A stretch of 64,000 nucleotides of DNA, from NCBI RefSeq assembly GCF_022662495.1, contig NZ_JAKPBU010000001.1, positions 1,302,001 through 1,366,000 of the forward strand, given 5' to 3'. Position numbers and translations under genes: made by a program. Position 1 is the first letter of the stretch. Each line of letters opens with the position of its first letter. Below, piece by piece: positions 51,129 through 59,820 of the stretch. The notes under the pieces are model-generated. The model was not told where the DNA came from. It ran no database searches and was given only the letters and a program-made list of their open reading frames with translations. The DNA comes from Lysobacter sp. M2-1 (GTDB taxonomy: Bacteria > Pseudomonadota > Gammaproteobacteria > Xanthomonadales > Xanthomonadaceae).

Positions 51129-52349
51129 ATGGGTGCCTGTGCCGCGTGCCTGCCGGAGCTTCGCCTGAGTACATTGCCGCCCCCCGATGCCGACGCGCTG
51201 GCGCATAGCGAGCGCCTGGGTGCGCTGATCCGGCACGAGATCGTCGCGGGCGGCGGGGCGATCCCGTTCCATCGCTTCATGGAGCTGTGCCTGTACTCGC
51301 CCGGACTGGGCTACTACAGCGCCGGCGCGGCCAAGTTCGGCGAGGCCGGCGACTTCGTCACCGCGCCGGAACTGGGGCCGCTGTTCGCCGCCTGCGTGGC
51401 CGATGCGGTGGCGCCGGTGTTGCAGCAGCTCGGCCCGCAGGCGCAGGTTCTGGAGCTGGGCGGCGGCAGCGGCGCCTTTGCCGAAACCGCGCTCAAGCGG
51501 CTGCTGGCGCTGGATGCCGTGCCCGATCGTTACGCGATCCTGGAACCGAGCGCCGACCTGCGCGCACGCCAGCAGCTGCGGCTGCGCGAGCGCCTCAACC
51601 CGCTGCTGTTCGATCTGGTGGAATGGTTGGACGCGCCGCCACCGCAGCGCTGGAACGGGGTGCTGTTCGCGAACGAGGTGATCGATGCGCTGCCCACGCC
51701 GCGCTTCACCCTGCGCGAGGGGGAAGTGTTCGAGGAACACGTCGTACTGGCGCCGGATGGCGGCTTCGTGCGCGAGGACCGCCCGGCCGATCCGCTGCTG
51801 GCCGCGGCGGTGCGTCACGTCGAACGTTCGCTGGACGAGCGCTTCGCCGACGGCTACCGGTCCGAGCTGCTGCCGCAGCTGCCTTACTGGGTGCAGGCAG
51901 TGGCCGGCGGCCTGGACGCGGGCGCGATGCTGTTCGTGGATTACGGCTATCCGCGTCGCGAGTACTATCAGCCCCAGCGCAGCGAAGGCACCCTGCGCGC
52001 ATTCCGGCGCCACCACGTGGTCGCCGACGTATTCGCCGCACCGGGGCTGCAGGACATCACCGCCTCGGTGGACTTCACCGCCTTGGCCGAGGCTGGCACC
52101 CAGGCCGGCTTCGACCTGGCCGGTTACTGCACGCAGGCGAGTTTTCTCATCGGCAATGGTCTGGAACAGCGCCTGCAGGAAGCCGAATCCCGCGCCCGCG
52201 GCGAGGCCGCGCTGCAGCGGCTGCGCCAGCAGGCCCGGACGCTGACCATGCCCGATCAGATGGGCGAACGCTTCCAGGCGATGGGGTTCGCGCGCGATGT
52301 GGAATTCGGCGCTGCGTTCCTGGCCGGCGACCTGAGCTGGCGGCTGTGA
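51129..52349 (+). CDS. MidA/NDUFAF7-like SAM-dependent methyltransferase
   Basis: The 406-residue protein is of the COG1565/DUF185 family: IPFHRFMELCLYSPGLGYYSAG, GDFVTAPELGPLFA, the SAM loop VLELGGGSGAFAETAL, FANEVIDALP and FVDYGYPRREYY. Eukaryotic NDUFAF7 dimethylates an arginine of complex I; the bacterial substrate is not established. The frame's first ATG (51129) follows a REP hairpin with no room for a ribosome site, so translation may begin slightly downstream. Its stop overlaps the vanZ-like start (GTGA). Confidence 0.9.
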   Translation: MGACAACLPELRLSTLPPPDADALAHSERLGALIRHEIVAGGGAIPFHRFMELCLYSPGLGYYSAGAAKFGEAGDFVTAPELGPLFAACVADAVAPVLQQLGPQAQVLELGGGSGAFAETALKRLLALDAVPDRYAILEPSADLRARQQLRLRERLNPLLFDLVEWLDAPPPQRWNGVLFANEVIDALPTPRFTLREGEVFEEHVVLAPDGGFVREDRPADPLLAAAVRHVERSLDERFADGYRSELLPQLPYWVQAVAGGLDAGAMLFVDYGYPRREYYQPQRSEGTLRAFRRHHVVADVFAAPGLQDITASVDFTALAEAGTQAGFDLAGYCTQASFLIGNGLEQRLQEAESRARGEAALQRLRQQARTLTMPDQMGERFQAMGFARDVEFGAAFLAGDLSWRL

Positions 52350-52768
52350 ACGGTTCCGCGCCGCGGTTTGCCGCCGGCCGTTCGCTCAAGCCGTTCCGGC
52401 GTCCCTGGCTGTGGGCGGGTCTGTGGACCGCGGCGGTCGCGGCGGTGTGCGTGGCTTCGCTGGTGCCGCCATCCAGCCTGCCCTCGGTGCCGGCGGGCAC
52501 CGACAAGCTCGAACACCTCGTCGGCTACGCGTTGCTGGCGGCCGGCGCGGTGCAGCTGTTCGGACGCCGGCTCTCGCTGCTCTCGGCCTGCGTGGCGCTG
52601 GCGCTGATGGGCATCGGCCTGGAATATCTGCAGGGCCAGATGGGCCTGGGCCGCGCGATGGACACGCGCGATGCGCTGGCCAACACGCTCGGAGTGCTGG
52701 CCGGACTGGCGACCCAGTTCACCCGCTGGCGCGATGCGCTGCTGCGTTTCGACAACAGGCGACCGTAG
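52346..52768 (+). CDS. VanZ-family membrane protein
   Basis: The 140-residue protein begins at GTG 52346, overlapping the previous stop. It has three to four hydrophobic segments: LWAGLWTAAVAAVCVASLVP, HLVGYALLAAGAVQLFG, LLSACVALALMGIGLEYLQG and a final helix. The VanZ signature DKLEHLVGYALLA and later MDTRDALANTLGVLAG are present. VanZ-like proteins in Gram-negatives are uncharacterised. The TAG stop lies within the next GTAG repeat. Confidence 0.88.
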   Translation: MNGSAPRFAAGRSLKPFRRPWLWAGLWTAAVAAVCVASLVPPSSLPSVPAGTDKLEHLVGYALLAAGAVQLFGRRLSLLSACVALALMGIGLEYLQGQMGLGRAMDTRDALANTLGVLAGLATQFTRWRDALLRFDNRRP

Positions 52769-52836
52769 CTCGGGGCTACCGCCCCGACGCGCATCTTCCA
52801 GCGCAAGCAGGGGCAGGCGCGTAGCCCGACCTGTAC
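52765..52836. repeat. GTAG-type hairpin pair overlapping a stop codon
   Basis: A hairpin at 52765-52789 (GTAGCTCGGGGCTACC...CCCCGACG) holds the TAG stop (52766-52768) of the VanZ-family gene. An inverted relative (52816-52836, complement of GTACAGGTCGGGCTACG) follows. Same family as 26750, 50157 and 61475. Confidence 0.78.
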
Positions 52837-52890
52837 GAATGCATGAGACGCGAGAGGTGTCCGGGAAACGAGTCCTTTCGCGTCTATCGG

Positions 52891-52925
52891 AAAACGCAAG
52901 GGCCCGGCCGAAGCCAGGCCCTTGC
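52891..52925 (-). terminator. Intrinsic terminator of the TonB receptor gene
   Basis: On the minus strand GCAAGGGCC (52925-52917) pairs with GGCCCTTGC (52904-52896), followed by GTTTTCC (52895-52889). It lies 24 bases past the receptor's stop. Confidence 0.82.
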
Positions 52926-52948
52926 ATGGGAGCGCGGGATGGCTGCGC

Positions 52949-55714
52949 TCAGAACTTGAAACGCAGACTCAGGTAGTACTGGCGCCCGTTCTCGTAAAAC
53001 GCGTACGGCAGCTTGCGACCCTCGCCGTTGACCTGGCTGTAGTACTCCAGCTTCGGATCGTTGAGGTTGAGCGCATCGAGCGAGATGCTCATCCAGTCGG
53101 TCGCCTTGTATCCCAGCGATGCCGACAGGTTGCCGACGCCGGCCTGGAAGAAGTCGTCCGTCCTGGCCACGCCGGCATAGAAATCGGAACGGTAGGTGTA
53201 GCTCAGGCGCGCATTGAACAGATCGTTCTCGAAGTAGCCCGACAGGTTGTAGGTATTCTTCGACGTGCCATACACCGGCTTGGCCCCGTCCGAATCGCTG
53301 TCGGCATAGGTGTAGTTGGCGGCGATGCCGAAGTGCTCGCCGATCGGCTGCTCGTAGGTCACCTCGACGCCGCGCACCTGCGCATCGGTATTGGTCGGGC
53401 TCGATACGGCGTAGTCCGACACCACCAGCTGACCGGCTGCGGCGCTGGCTGCCTGGTCGATGAACTGCTGGGTGGTGGTGCCGAAGGTCACGTAGTCCTT
53501 CATATCCATCGAGTACAGACTCACCGCCAGCAGCGCGCGCGGGGCGAAATACCATTCCAGCGAGGCGTCGAAGTTGGTCGACACGATCGGGTCGAGGTTC
53601 GGGTTGCCGCCGCTGCCGGTGTGGGTCAGGTCATCCAGCGACACCGATCCGGCCAGGGCCGAAAAGTCCGGCCGGGTCAGGGTCTTCGATGCGGCCAGGC
53701 GTCCGACCAGGGTGTCGCTGAAGTCGTACTTGAAATTTGCGCTCGGCAGCAGTTCGGAATAAGTCTTGCGCACCGGCGTGGGTAGGTAGGGCCCGAACGC
53801 GGACCCGTTGATCGTGCCTTCCGGCTGCTGGTCGAGCGGCAGGGTCGGGTTGACCGCCACGTTGCTCACCGTGAGCTGGTTGGTGCGCACGTAACGCAAG
53901 CCCAGGTTGCCGCTCCAGCGTTCGCCCTGGAAGTTGGCCTGCACATAGCCCGCGCCGCTCTTTTCGTTCACCCGGTACAGGTCCGGCCAGTAGAAGCGCT
54001 CGACCGGGTTGCGGTTGGCGAATCGCTCGTTGAGCTCGGCCAGCTGTTCCGGCGTCCAGTACCAGATGCCGCCTGGTGCGTTGCCGCCGATGCCGCTGCC
54101 GTGGTCGCCCGGATAGTTCTGGAAATCACCCAGCGGATAGTTGGCCGAGTTGGTCCAGTCGGTGGCCCAGTTCGGTCCCTGCGCCACTTCAAACAGGTTC
54201 TCGCGGGTGTGGTCGGAATAACGCACGCCGAAGTCGAGCGAGGCGAGCGCGCCTTCGACGAAGGTGAACTCGCCGTCGGCCTGCGCCCACTCCTCTTCGT
54301 CGAGCGCGTCGATGCCCTGGCCGCCGAAAATCCACCCGGACCCAAGCAGCACTCCCGCGGGCGAAGTGTTGTCGCCGCCGAGGGTCCAGTCCGCAGGCGA
54401 ATGCGCGCCGTGCATGGTCCAGCTGGCGCCGGCGTTGCCGGCGGTGCCGGTCTCGATCACGTCCTGTGTCGGACTGCGACCATGGCCTTCGGTGTCGCCA
54501 CCCTTGAACTTGAGATTGAAGTTGTCGGTCACACGCCAGTCGGCGCTGAAGGTGATGTATTTGGATTCGGAGCTGGCGTTCGGCCGCGAGATCATGTCGT
54601 ACACGCCGTACGGGCGCACCGTGGTCGACGTTTCCGGGCCGTACTCGGCGTGGGTCAGCACGCCATCTTCGATGGTGTAGCCGGGCAACGGGGCCACGTT
54701 CGGCACGAACTGGCTTGCCCACATCATGTAGTTGCGGTTGTAGTTGTCCGCTTCCAGCCTCGAATAGAACGCGTTGACGCCAAAGGTGACGTTTTCGCTG
54801 GGCTTGACCTGCATGTCCAGCACGCCGCCCTTGCGAGTGCGCTCCTGCTCGAACAGAACGGCACCCATCAGGTTGGGGAACAGCACACCCGCCAGGTCGG
54901 GATTGGTCGCGACTACGGGCGCGTCGTCGGCGATCGTCTGGAACCCGCCCACGATCTCCTGGCCGTCGCGGCGCAGGCTGCGCTTTTCGTAGAACGCCTG
55001 CACCATCACGCCCAGGGTGCTGTCTGCGTTGCGCCAGTTGAACAGGCCGTTGAACTGAGGATCGGTCTCGCCCGGCAGGTCCGCGTACACGCCGCCGATC
55101 ATCGCCTCGGCGGTGATCTCATCGGCGAACTGCAGCGGCCGCCGGGTGATGATGTCGACCGAACCGGCGCTGCCGCCTTCGGTGAGTTTGGCCTGGGACG
55201 ACTTGTGCACCACCACCTGGCTGACGATCTCCGAAGGCAACAGCGAATAGCTGACGCTGCGGCCAACCGTCTGCACCTGGCTGAGCACGAACCAGTCGCC
55301 GGTGCCGACGGTATGTCCGTTGACCAGGGTCTGGGTCAGGCTGGGGCTGGTGCCGCGCAGGCTGATCCGGTCGCTCTCATCGAACCCACCTTCGGTCGCG
55401 CTCGATGAGCTGATGTTCACGCCCGGCAGGCGTTGCAGGGTGTCGGCGACGTTCTTGGCCGGCAGCTTGCCGATGTCCTCGGCGGTCACCACTTCCACGT
55501 GCGAATCGGCATTGCGCTTGCTGTCGAGCGATTTCTCCACGCTGCCGCGGATGCCCACCACGGTGATCGCGTCGAGTTCCTCGACATCTTGCTCGTCTGC
55601 GGTTTGCGCGTCGCCGGCGACGGGCTGCGCTGCGCTCTCCTGCGCCCGCACCGGTGTGGACAGGCCCAGGCAGGCGACGATCGCTGCGGACAGGACGGAA
55701 GTGCGGTACGTCAT
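52949..55714 (-). CDS. TonB-dependent receptor of a carbohydrate locus
   Basis: The 921-residue receptor has a signal peptide (to VRAQE), TonB-box/plug features AITVVGIRGSVEKSL, VTAEDIGKLPAKNVADTLQRLPG and ISLRGTSPSLTQTLVNGHTV, and closes with QYYLSLRFKF. This plug type is common among large xanthomonad sugar receptors. ATG 55714 follows GAGGAGA. Neighbours are a glucokinase-family kinase, LacI regulator and NagX-like protein, as in the N-acetylglucosamine locus where NagP is the receptor; the substrate here is inferred. No operator is seen in the 88 bases before it, so it may depend on the kinase promoter. Confidence 0.92.
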   Translation of the reverse strand: MTYRTSVLSAAIVACLGLSTPVRAQESAAQPVAGDAQTADEQDVEELDAITVVGIRGSVEKSLDSKRNADSHVEVVTAEDIGKLPAKNVADTLQRLPGVNISSSSATEGGFDESDRISLRGTSPSLTQTLVNGHTVGTGDWFVLSQVQTVGRSVSYSLLPSEIVSQVVVHKSSQAKLTEGGSAGSVDIITRRPLQFADEITAEAMIGGVYADLPGETDPQFNGLFNWRNADSTLGVMVQAFYEKRSLRRDGQEIVGGFQTIADDAPVVATNPDLAGVLFPNLMGAVLFEQERTRKGGVLDMQVKPSENVTFGVNAFYSRLEADNYNRNYMMWASQFVPNVAPLPGYTIEDGVLTHAEYGPETSTTVRPYGVYDMISRPNASSESKYITFSADWRVTDNFNLKFKGGDTEGHGRSPTQDVIETGTAGNAGASWTMHGAHSPADWTLGGDNTSPAGVLLGSGWIFGGQGIDALDEEEWAQADGEFTFVEGALASLDFGVRYSDHTRENLFEVAQGPNWATDWTNSANYPLGDFQNYPGDHGSGIGGNAPGGIWYWTPEQLAELNERFANRNPVERFYWPDLYRVNEKSGAGYVQANFQGERWSGNLGLRYVRTNQLTVSNVAVNPTLPLDQQPEGTINGSAFGPYLPTPVRKTYSELLPSANFKYDFSDTLVGRLAASKTLTRPDFSALAGSVSLDDLTHTGSGGNPNLDPIVSTNFDASLEWYFAPRALLAVSLYSMDMKDYVTFGTTTQQFIDQAASAAAGQLVVSDYAVSSPTNTDAQVRGVEVTYEQPIGEHFGIAANYTYADSDSDGAKPVYGTSKNTYNLSGYFENDLFNARLSYTYRSDFYAGVARTDDFFQAGVGNLSASLGYKATDWMSISLDALNLNDPKLEYYSQVNGEGRKLPYAFYENGRQYYLSLRFKF

Positions 55715-55802
55715 GGCGGGTTCTCCTCGTGGATTGGGTGCGATCCGTCGCTTGGTTGTCGTGGTCATCGCATCCGTCGCGGCGCGGCGGATGCGAGTGG
55801 AA

Positions 55803-56822
55803 TCAGGAGGGGCCGGACTGGCCCAGGTACCAACTGGCGGCGCCGAGCACCCCGAGGCGGCCGTGCTCGACCAGCTTTACCGGGATGCGTTCGAGCGCCT
55901 CGCGCATCAGGCCCTTGTCCAGGAACCGCTCGACGAACCGGCTGCGCACCAGGAACTCGCGGATGCCCGGCAGGATCCCGCCGGCCAGGTACACGCCGCC
56001 CTGCGCCCCGTAGGTCAGCGCCAGATCCCCGGCGGTGCTGCCGAGCAGGCCGCAGAACACGGACAGGCTTTCGACCGCACGCGCTTCGCGTCCGGTGATG
56101 CCGGCGTCGCTCACCTCGCGCGGCGTGGTGCAGACCGGCGCCTCGCCGTGCAGCGCGCATAGCGCCACATACAGGTTCAGCAGGCCCGGTCCTGACAGCA
56201 GGTGCTCGACCGGCAGGTGCGAGCGCGTGCGCAGCAGTTCCTGCAGCAGGGCGATCTCGAGATCGGTGCCCACCGCCAATGCGGCCTGGCCCGCCTCGGT
56301 TGCCAGCACCGCCGGGCCCGCGGCGGAGGGGATCCACAGGGCTGAGCCGAAGCCGGTGCCCGGGCCCAGTACCAAAACCGGGCCGGAGACCGCATGCGCC
56401 GGACCTGCCAGATGCAGGACTTCACTGGTGTCGAAATAGGGCGCGGCGTGCGCGACGGCCTCGAAATCGTTCACCAGCCGCAGATCGCCCAGGCCCGGCA
56501 TTGCGCGCAGCTGCGCGAGCTGGACGACCCAGGGCAGGTTGGCCGAAATCAGGCGTCCGTCTTCCAACTGGTACCCGGCGCTGGCGACGACGCCGCCGCT
56601 GACTGCGGCCTCGCCGCCCGTTCCGAGAAAATCCGCGATGACCGGTTCCAGTCCGTCGTAGTCCGCGCAGACGTAGGTGCGGTAGTCGAGGACGGTGATC
56701 GGCTGCGCTGGGTCGCCGCTTGCGCACACCCGCCCGAGCCGCACGTGGGTTCCCCCGACATCGGCTGCCAGGAACGGCTGGCGGCGGGTCCGATCCGCTG
56801 GCGGGGCATGCGCAAGGCTCAC
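55803..56822 (-). CDS. Glucokinase-family sugar kinase (NagK-II-like)
   Basis: The 339-residue kinase of the Glk (not ROK) family has the phosphate loop DVGGTHVRLG (from 21), the sugar-binding RLVNDFEAVAHA (catalytic Asp), LGPGTGFGSALW and a TEAGQAAL stretch. In xanthomonad amino-sugar loci Glk-like enzymes phosphorylate N-acetylglucosamine. Start is GTG 56822 with GAGGAA upstream; no nearby ATG. It is transcribed away from the LacI gene, and an operator lies 45 bases before its start. Confidence 0.9.
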   Translation of the reverse strand: MSLAHAPPADRTRRQPFLAADVGGTHVRLGRVCASGDPAQPITVLDYRTYVCADYDGLEPVIADFLGTGGEAAVSGGVVASAGYQLEDGRLISANLPWVVQLAQLRAMPGLGDLRLVNDFEAVAHAAPYFDTSEVLHLAGPAHAVSGPVLVLGPGTGFGSALWIPSAAGPAVLATEAGQAALAVGTDLEIALLQELLRTRSHLPVEHLLSGPGLLNLYVALCALHGEAPVCTTPREVSDAGITGREARAVESLSVFCGLLGSTAGDLALTYGAQGGVYLAGGILPGIREFLVRSRFVERFLDKGLMREALERIPVKLVEHGRLGVLGAASWYLGQSGPS

Positions 56823-56866
56823 GGGGTTCCTCGATCGGACGGTCGAGCGGAGTCTCGGCAGGTAAA

Positions 56867-56878
56867 GACAACGTTGTC
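56867..56878. promoter_or_regulatory. LacI-type operator, perfect palindrome
   Basis: GACAACGTTGTC is a perfect 12-base palindrome with the central CG favoured by LacI-family repressors, located 45 bases upstream of the kinase start. A near-copy at 57110 supports a regulatory role. Confidence 0.75.
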
Positions 56879-57109
56879 AAGACCTGGCCACGAAGCATGG
56901 TCCGGCGCATGGCATCCCTTGGCGCCGGAGGGCGGCTGGATCCGGAAGCTCTGCGCCAGTTGTCTGAATAAGTCTTTGAATCTTATGGAATTTCAGCTAT
57001 TGCGTGGACCAACCCAGCTCGAAAATGGCGCGACTTGGAGGGTCGTCGAAAAATGCTGCAGTGCACCGTGAGTCTGCGCGGAAATCGTTGACCATTCCTT
57101 GGATGATGT

Positions 57110-57121
57110 GACAACGTTGAC
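57110..57121. promoter_or_regulatory. Second LacI-type operator
   Basis: GACAACGTTGAC differs from the 56867 palindrome by one base (11 of 12). It is 137 bases before the LacI start. Two sites 243 bases apart between divergent genes fit autoregulation and possible looping. The rest of the 435-base region shows an AT-rich patch near 56970-57000 as likely promoter. Confidence 0.7.
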
Positions 57122-57257
57122 AGCACCTGTTCCGCAGAGGCGCCCTTGGCGAACCCAACGTGGCTCACCACCGCAGCCGATACCGCCGCCCGTGCAGCCG
57201 CGTCGCCGAACGCGACGTGCAGGAGGTCCCGATGAGCCAACGCCGGGTTTGTACGAA

Positions 57258-58349
57258 ATGAGCGGATCCGAAACCAGCTCGCGGGCACCGCGTCGGGCGA
57301 CCATCAAGGACGTCGCCGAGCGCGCGAAGGTGTCGCTCAAGACCGTTTCGCGGGTGATCAACAACGAGCCGTCGGTGATGCAGGCCACGCGCACCCGTGT
57401 CCTGCATGCGATCGACGAACTCGACTACGAACCCGATTCGTCCGCGCGCAACCTGCGCAGCGCGACCTCGTTCGTGATCGGGCTGGTGTACGACAACCCC
57501 AACGCGTACCACATCATCGGCATCCAGAACGGCGTGCTCTCGGCGTGCCGGGAAACGGGCTACGACCTGCAGATCCATCCCTGCGATGCGAGCTCGCCGC
57601 TGCTCGCCGACGAGTTGACCGAATGGGCCAGACGGTCGCGGCTGGCCGGCCTGGTACTGACCGCACCGATGGCCGAATCGCTCGAACTGGTGAAGACCCT
57701 GGCCGCGCGTGGATTGCGGCTGGTCCGGATCATGGCCGCCACTGAGGATCCTGGCGACGGGTTTCCCTGCGTGTATGTGGACGACCGCGATGCGGCCTAC
57801 GAAATCACCGAGCACCTGATCCAGCTGGGCCACGAACGGATCGGCTTCCTGTGGGGCGGGTCCGCGCACCGTTCGAGTTCCGAGCGTTACCTGGGCTACG
57901 AGCAGGCGTTGAAGGATTACGGCATCACCCTGGACAAGCATCTGGTGGTGCCGGGCGACTACACCTTCGATGATGGCTTCCGCGGTGCCCGCCGGCTGCT
58001 GGCCCTGCGTGATCCGCCGACCGCAATCTTCGGCTGCAATGACGAAATCGCTGCCGGCGTGCTCGCGGCCGCGCGCTCGGCCGGCATGAACGTGCCCTAC
58101 GATCTGTCGATCGCCGGCTTCGAGGACAGTCCGTTCTCGCGCCAGTCCTGGCCGGCTCTGACCACGGCCAAGCAGGCGACCGAGGACATCGCGCGGCATG
58201 CCGCGCGGCTGCTGATCAGCGGGCTGCGCGAGGACGCCTACGACGACCATCCGATGCCCGTGCTCAACCAGGGCTTCGTTCCGCAGCTGGTCGTGCGCGG
58301 TTCGACGGCGCCGATGCGCCCGCGCAGCGTCCCGCACGGGGATGGTTGA
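57258..58349 (+). CDS. LacI-family transcriptional regulator
   Basis: The 363-residue repressor has an N-terminal helix-turn-helix (about 15-36: TIKDVAERAKVSLKTVSRVI) followed by the hinge LDYEPDSSARNLRS and a sugar-binding domain ending in IAGFEDSPFSRQSWPALTT. It corresponds in position to NagQ of Xanthomonas amino-sugar loci. It is divergent from the kinase and overlaps the NagX-like gene by 8 bases. It probably binds the GACAACGTTGTC sites and is released by an amino-sugar inducer. Confidence 0.93.
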   Translation: MSGSETSSRAPRRATIKDVAERAKVSLKTVSRVINNEPSVMQATRTRVLHAIDELDYEPDSSARNLRSATSFVIGLVYDNPNAYHIIGIQNGVLSACRETGYDLQIHPCDASSPLLADELTEWARRSRLAGLVLTAPMAESLELVKTLAARGLRLVRIMAATEDPGDGFPCVYVDDRDAAYEITEHLIQLGHERIGFLWGGSAHRSSSERYLGYEQALKDYGITLDKHLVVPGDYTFDDGFRGARRLLALRDPPTAIFGCNDEIAAGVLAAARSAGMNVPYDLSIAGFEDSPFSRQSWPALTTAKQATEDIARHAARLLISGLREDAYDDHPMPVLNQGFVPQLVVRGSTAPMRPRSVPHGDG

Positions 58350-59424
58350 GCCGGGCGATCGGCCGCGCCGATTCGCATCGGTCGACGCGCTGCGTGGCAT
58401 CACCGTCGCGGCGATGCTGCTGGTCAACAATCCCGGCGACTGGGCGCATGTCTACCCATGGCTGCGGCATGCCCCGTGGCATGGATTCACACCGACCGAT
58501 CTGGTGTTCCCGCTCTTCCTGTTCGTGGTCGGCGCGTCGATCTCCCTGGGCCTGGCGCCGCGGGCCGATGCGGGCATGCAGACGGCGGAGTTACGCCGGG
58601 CTGTGCTGCTGCGGGCGGTCCGGATCGTCGCGCTGGGTCTGGTGCTGCACGCGCTGGCGTATTGGCTGCTGCCGCGCGGTGACTTCCGCCCGTGGGGCGT
58701 GCTGCAGCGCATCGGCATCTGTTATGGCGTGGCGGGCCTGCTGGCCCTGCATGCCACGGCGCGCACGCAGTGGGCGGCGATCGCGGCACTGCTGCTGGGT
58801 TACTGGGTCTTGCTTGCCAGTTACGGCGGATTCGAACCCGAGGTCAACCTCGCCAGCCGGGTGGACACGGCCCTGCTCGGGTCGATGGTCTACCAGTTCG
58901 ATCCCGCCAGCGGCCGCGGGCACGAGCCCGAAGGCCTGCTCAGTACGTTTCCGGCCATCGCCACCACGCTCCTGGGCGTGCGTGCGGGCGAATGGCTGCG
59001 GCATGCGCGCACGTTGCGCCTCTGGGCCATGGGCGCTGCGTTGTTGTTGCTGGGCGGGTTGTGGAGTCTTCTGCTTCCGCTCAACAAGAACCTGTGGACG
59101 CCCTCCTATGTACTGTGGAGCGGCGGCTGGGCCGCACTGGCCCTGGCGACGTGCCATGCGCTGATCGACCGCCGGCACTGGCCCGCGCTCGGGCGCCGCT
59201 TCGGGGCCAATGCGATCACCGCCTATGCCGGCTCGGCGGCGATGGTCTACGCCCTGTCGGCAGCCGGATGTTGGGAACCGCTCTATCGCGTCGGATTCGC
59301 GCAATGGATGACGCCACGTTGGGGGCCGCATCTGCCGTCGTTGGCCTTCGCCACGACGTTCGTGCTGACGTGGTGGGTCATCGTGTACGCCATGGATCGA
59401 CGCGGGCTCCGTCTGCGCATCTGA
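58342..59424 (+). CDS. nagX: NagX-like (DUF5009/HGSNAT family) membrane protein
   Basis: The 360-residue protein has about ten membrane segments and the family's motifs: RFASVDALRGITVAAMLLVNNPG, FTPTDLVFPLFLFVVGASI, RPWGVLQRIGICYG and KNLWTPSYVLWSGG (shown in part). It is related to the heparan-glucosaminide N-acetyltransferase family; NagX in Xanthomonas is proposed to move or modify N-acetylglucosamine at the inner membrane. Overlap with the LacI gene shows cotranscription. Confidence 0.88.
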   Translation: MVEPGDRPRRFASVDALRGITVAAMLLVNNPGDWAHVYPWLRHAPWHGFTPTDLVFPLFLFVVGASISLGLAPRADAGMQTAELRRAVLLRAVRIVALGLVLHALAYWLLPRGDFRPWGVLQRIGICYGVAGLLALHATARTQWAAIAALLLGYWVLLASYGGFEPEVNLASRVDTALLGSMVYQFDPASGRGHEPEGLLSTFPAIATTLLGVRAGEWLRHARTLRLWAMGAALLLLGGLWSLLLPLNKNLWTPSYVLWSGGWAALALATCHALIDRRHWPALGRRFGANAITAYAGSAAMVYALSAAGCWEPLYRVGFAQWMTPRWGPHLPSLAFATTFVLTWWVIVYAMDRRGLRLRI

Positions 59425-59538
59425 TGTCGGCCAGAGGCGCCCCGCACCGGTGAGTTCGGCGTTCGGAGCGGCGTGACCGTTGCCGCGGTGGCGTCGCGTT
59501 GGGCCTGGTGCGGGATCGTCCGCGCGCGGAGCATGCCC

Positions 59539-59811
59539 ATGCCCAGATTCATCATCGAACGCGAGATTCCCGGCGCCGGGGCGCTGCCGCCGGAGGAACT
59601 GCGCGGCATCTCGCAGAAGTCCTGCGACGTGCTGCGGGAGATGGGACCGCAGGTGCAATGGGTGCGCAGCCACGTCACCGCAAACAAGGTCTATTGCGAA
59701 TACATCGCCCCCAGCGAAGCCGAGATCCTCGAGCACGCGCAGCGCGGCGGCTTCCCGGCCAACGCCGTGAACCGGGTCACCGCCACCATCGACCCGACCA
59801 GCGCGGAATAA
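59539..59811 (+). CDS. DUF4242 (SCO4226-type) small protein
   Basis: The 90-residue protein has a ferredoxin-like pattern: PRFIIEREIPGAGALPPEEL, VQWVRSHVTANKVYCEYIAPSEA and HAQRGGFPANAVNRVTATI. SCO4226 of Streptomyces binds nickel; this protein keeps a His in RSHV and a Cys in VYCEY, but metal binding is unproved. ATG 59539 has a properly spaced GGAG; ATG 59533 is too close to it. Confidence 0.85.
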   Translation: MPRFIIEREIPGAGALPPEELRGISQKSCDVLREMGPQVQWVRSHVTANKVYCEYIAPSEAEILEHAQRGGFPANAVNRVTATIDPTSAE

Positions 59812-59820
59812 CGTCGGGCT

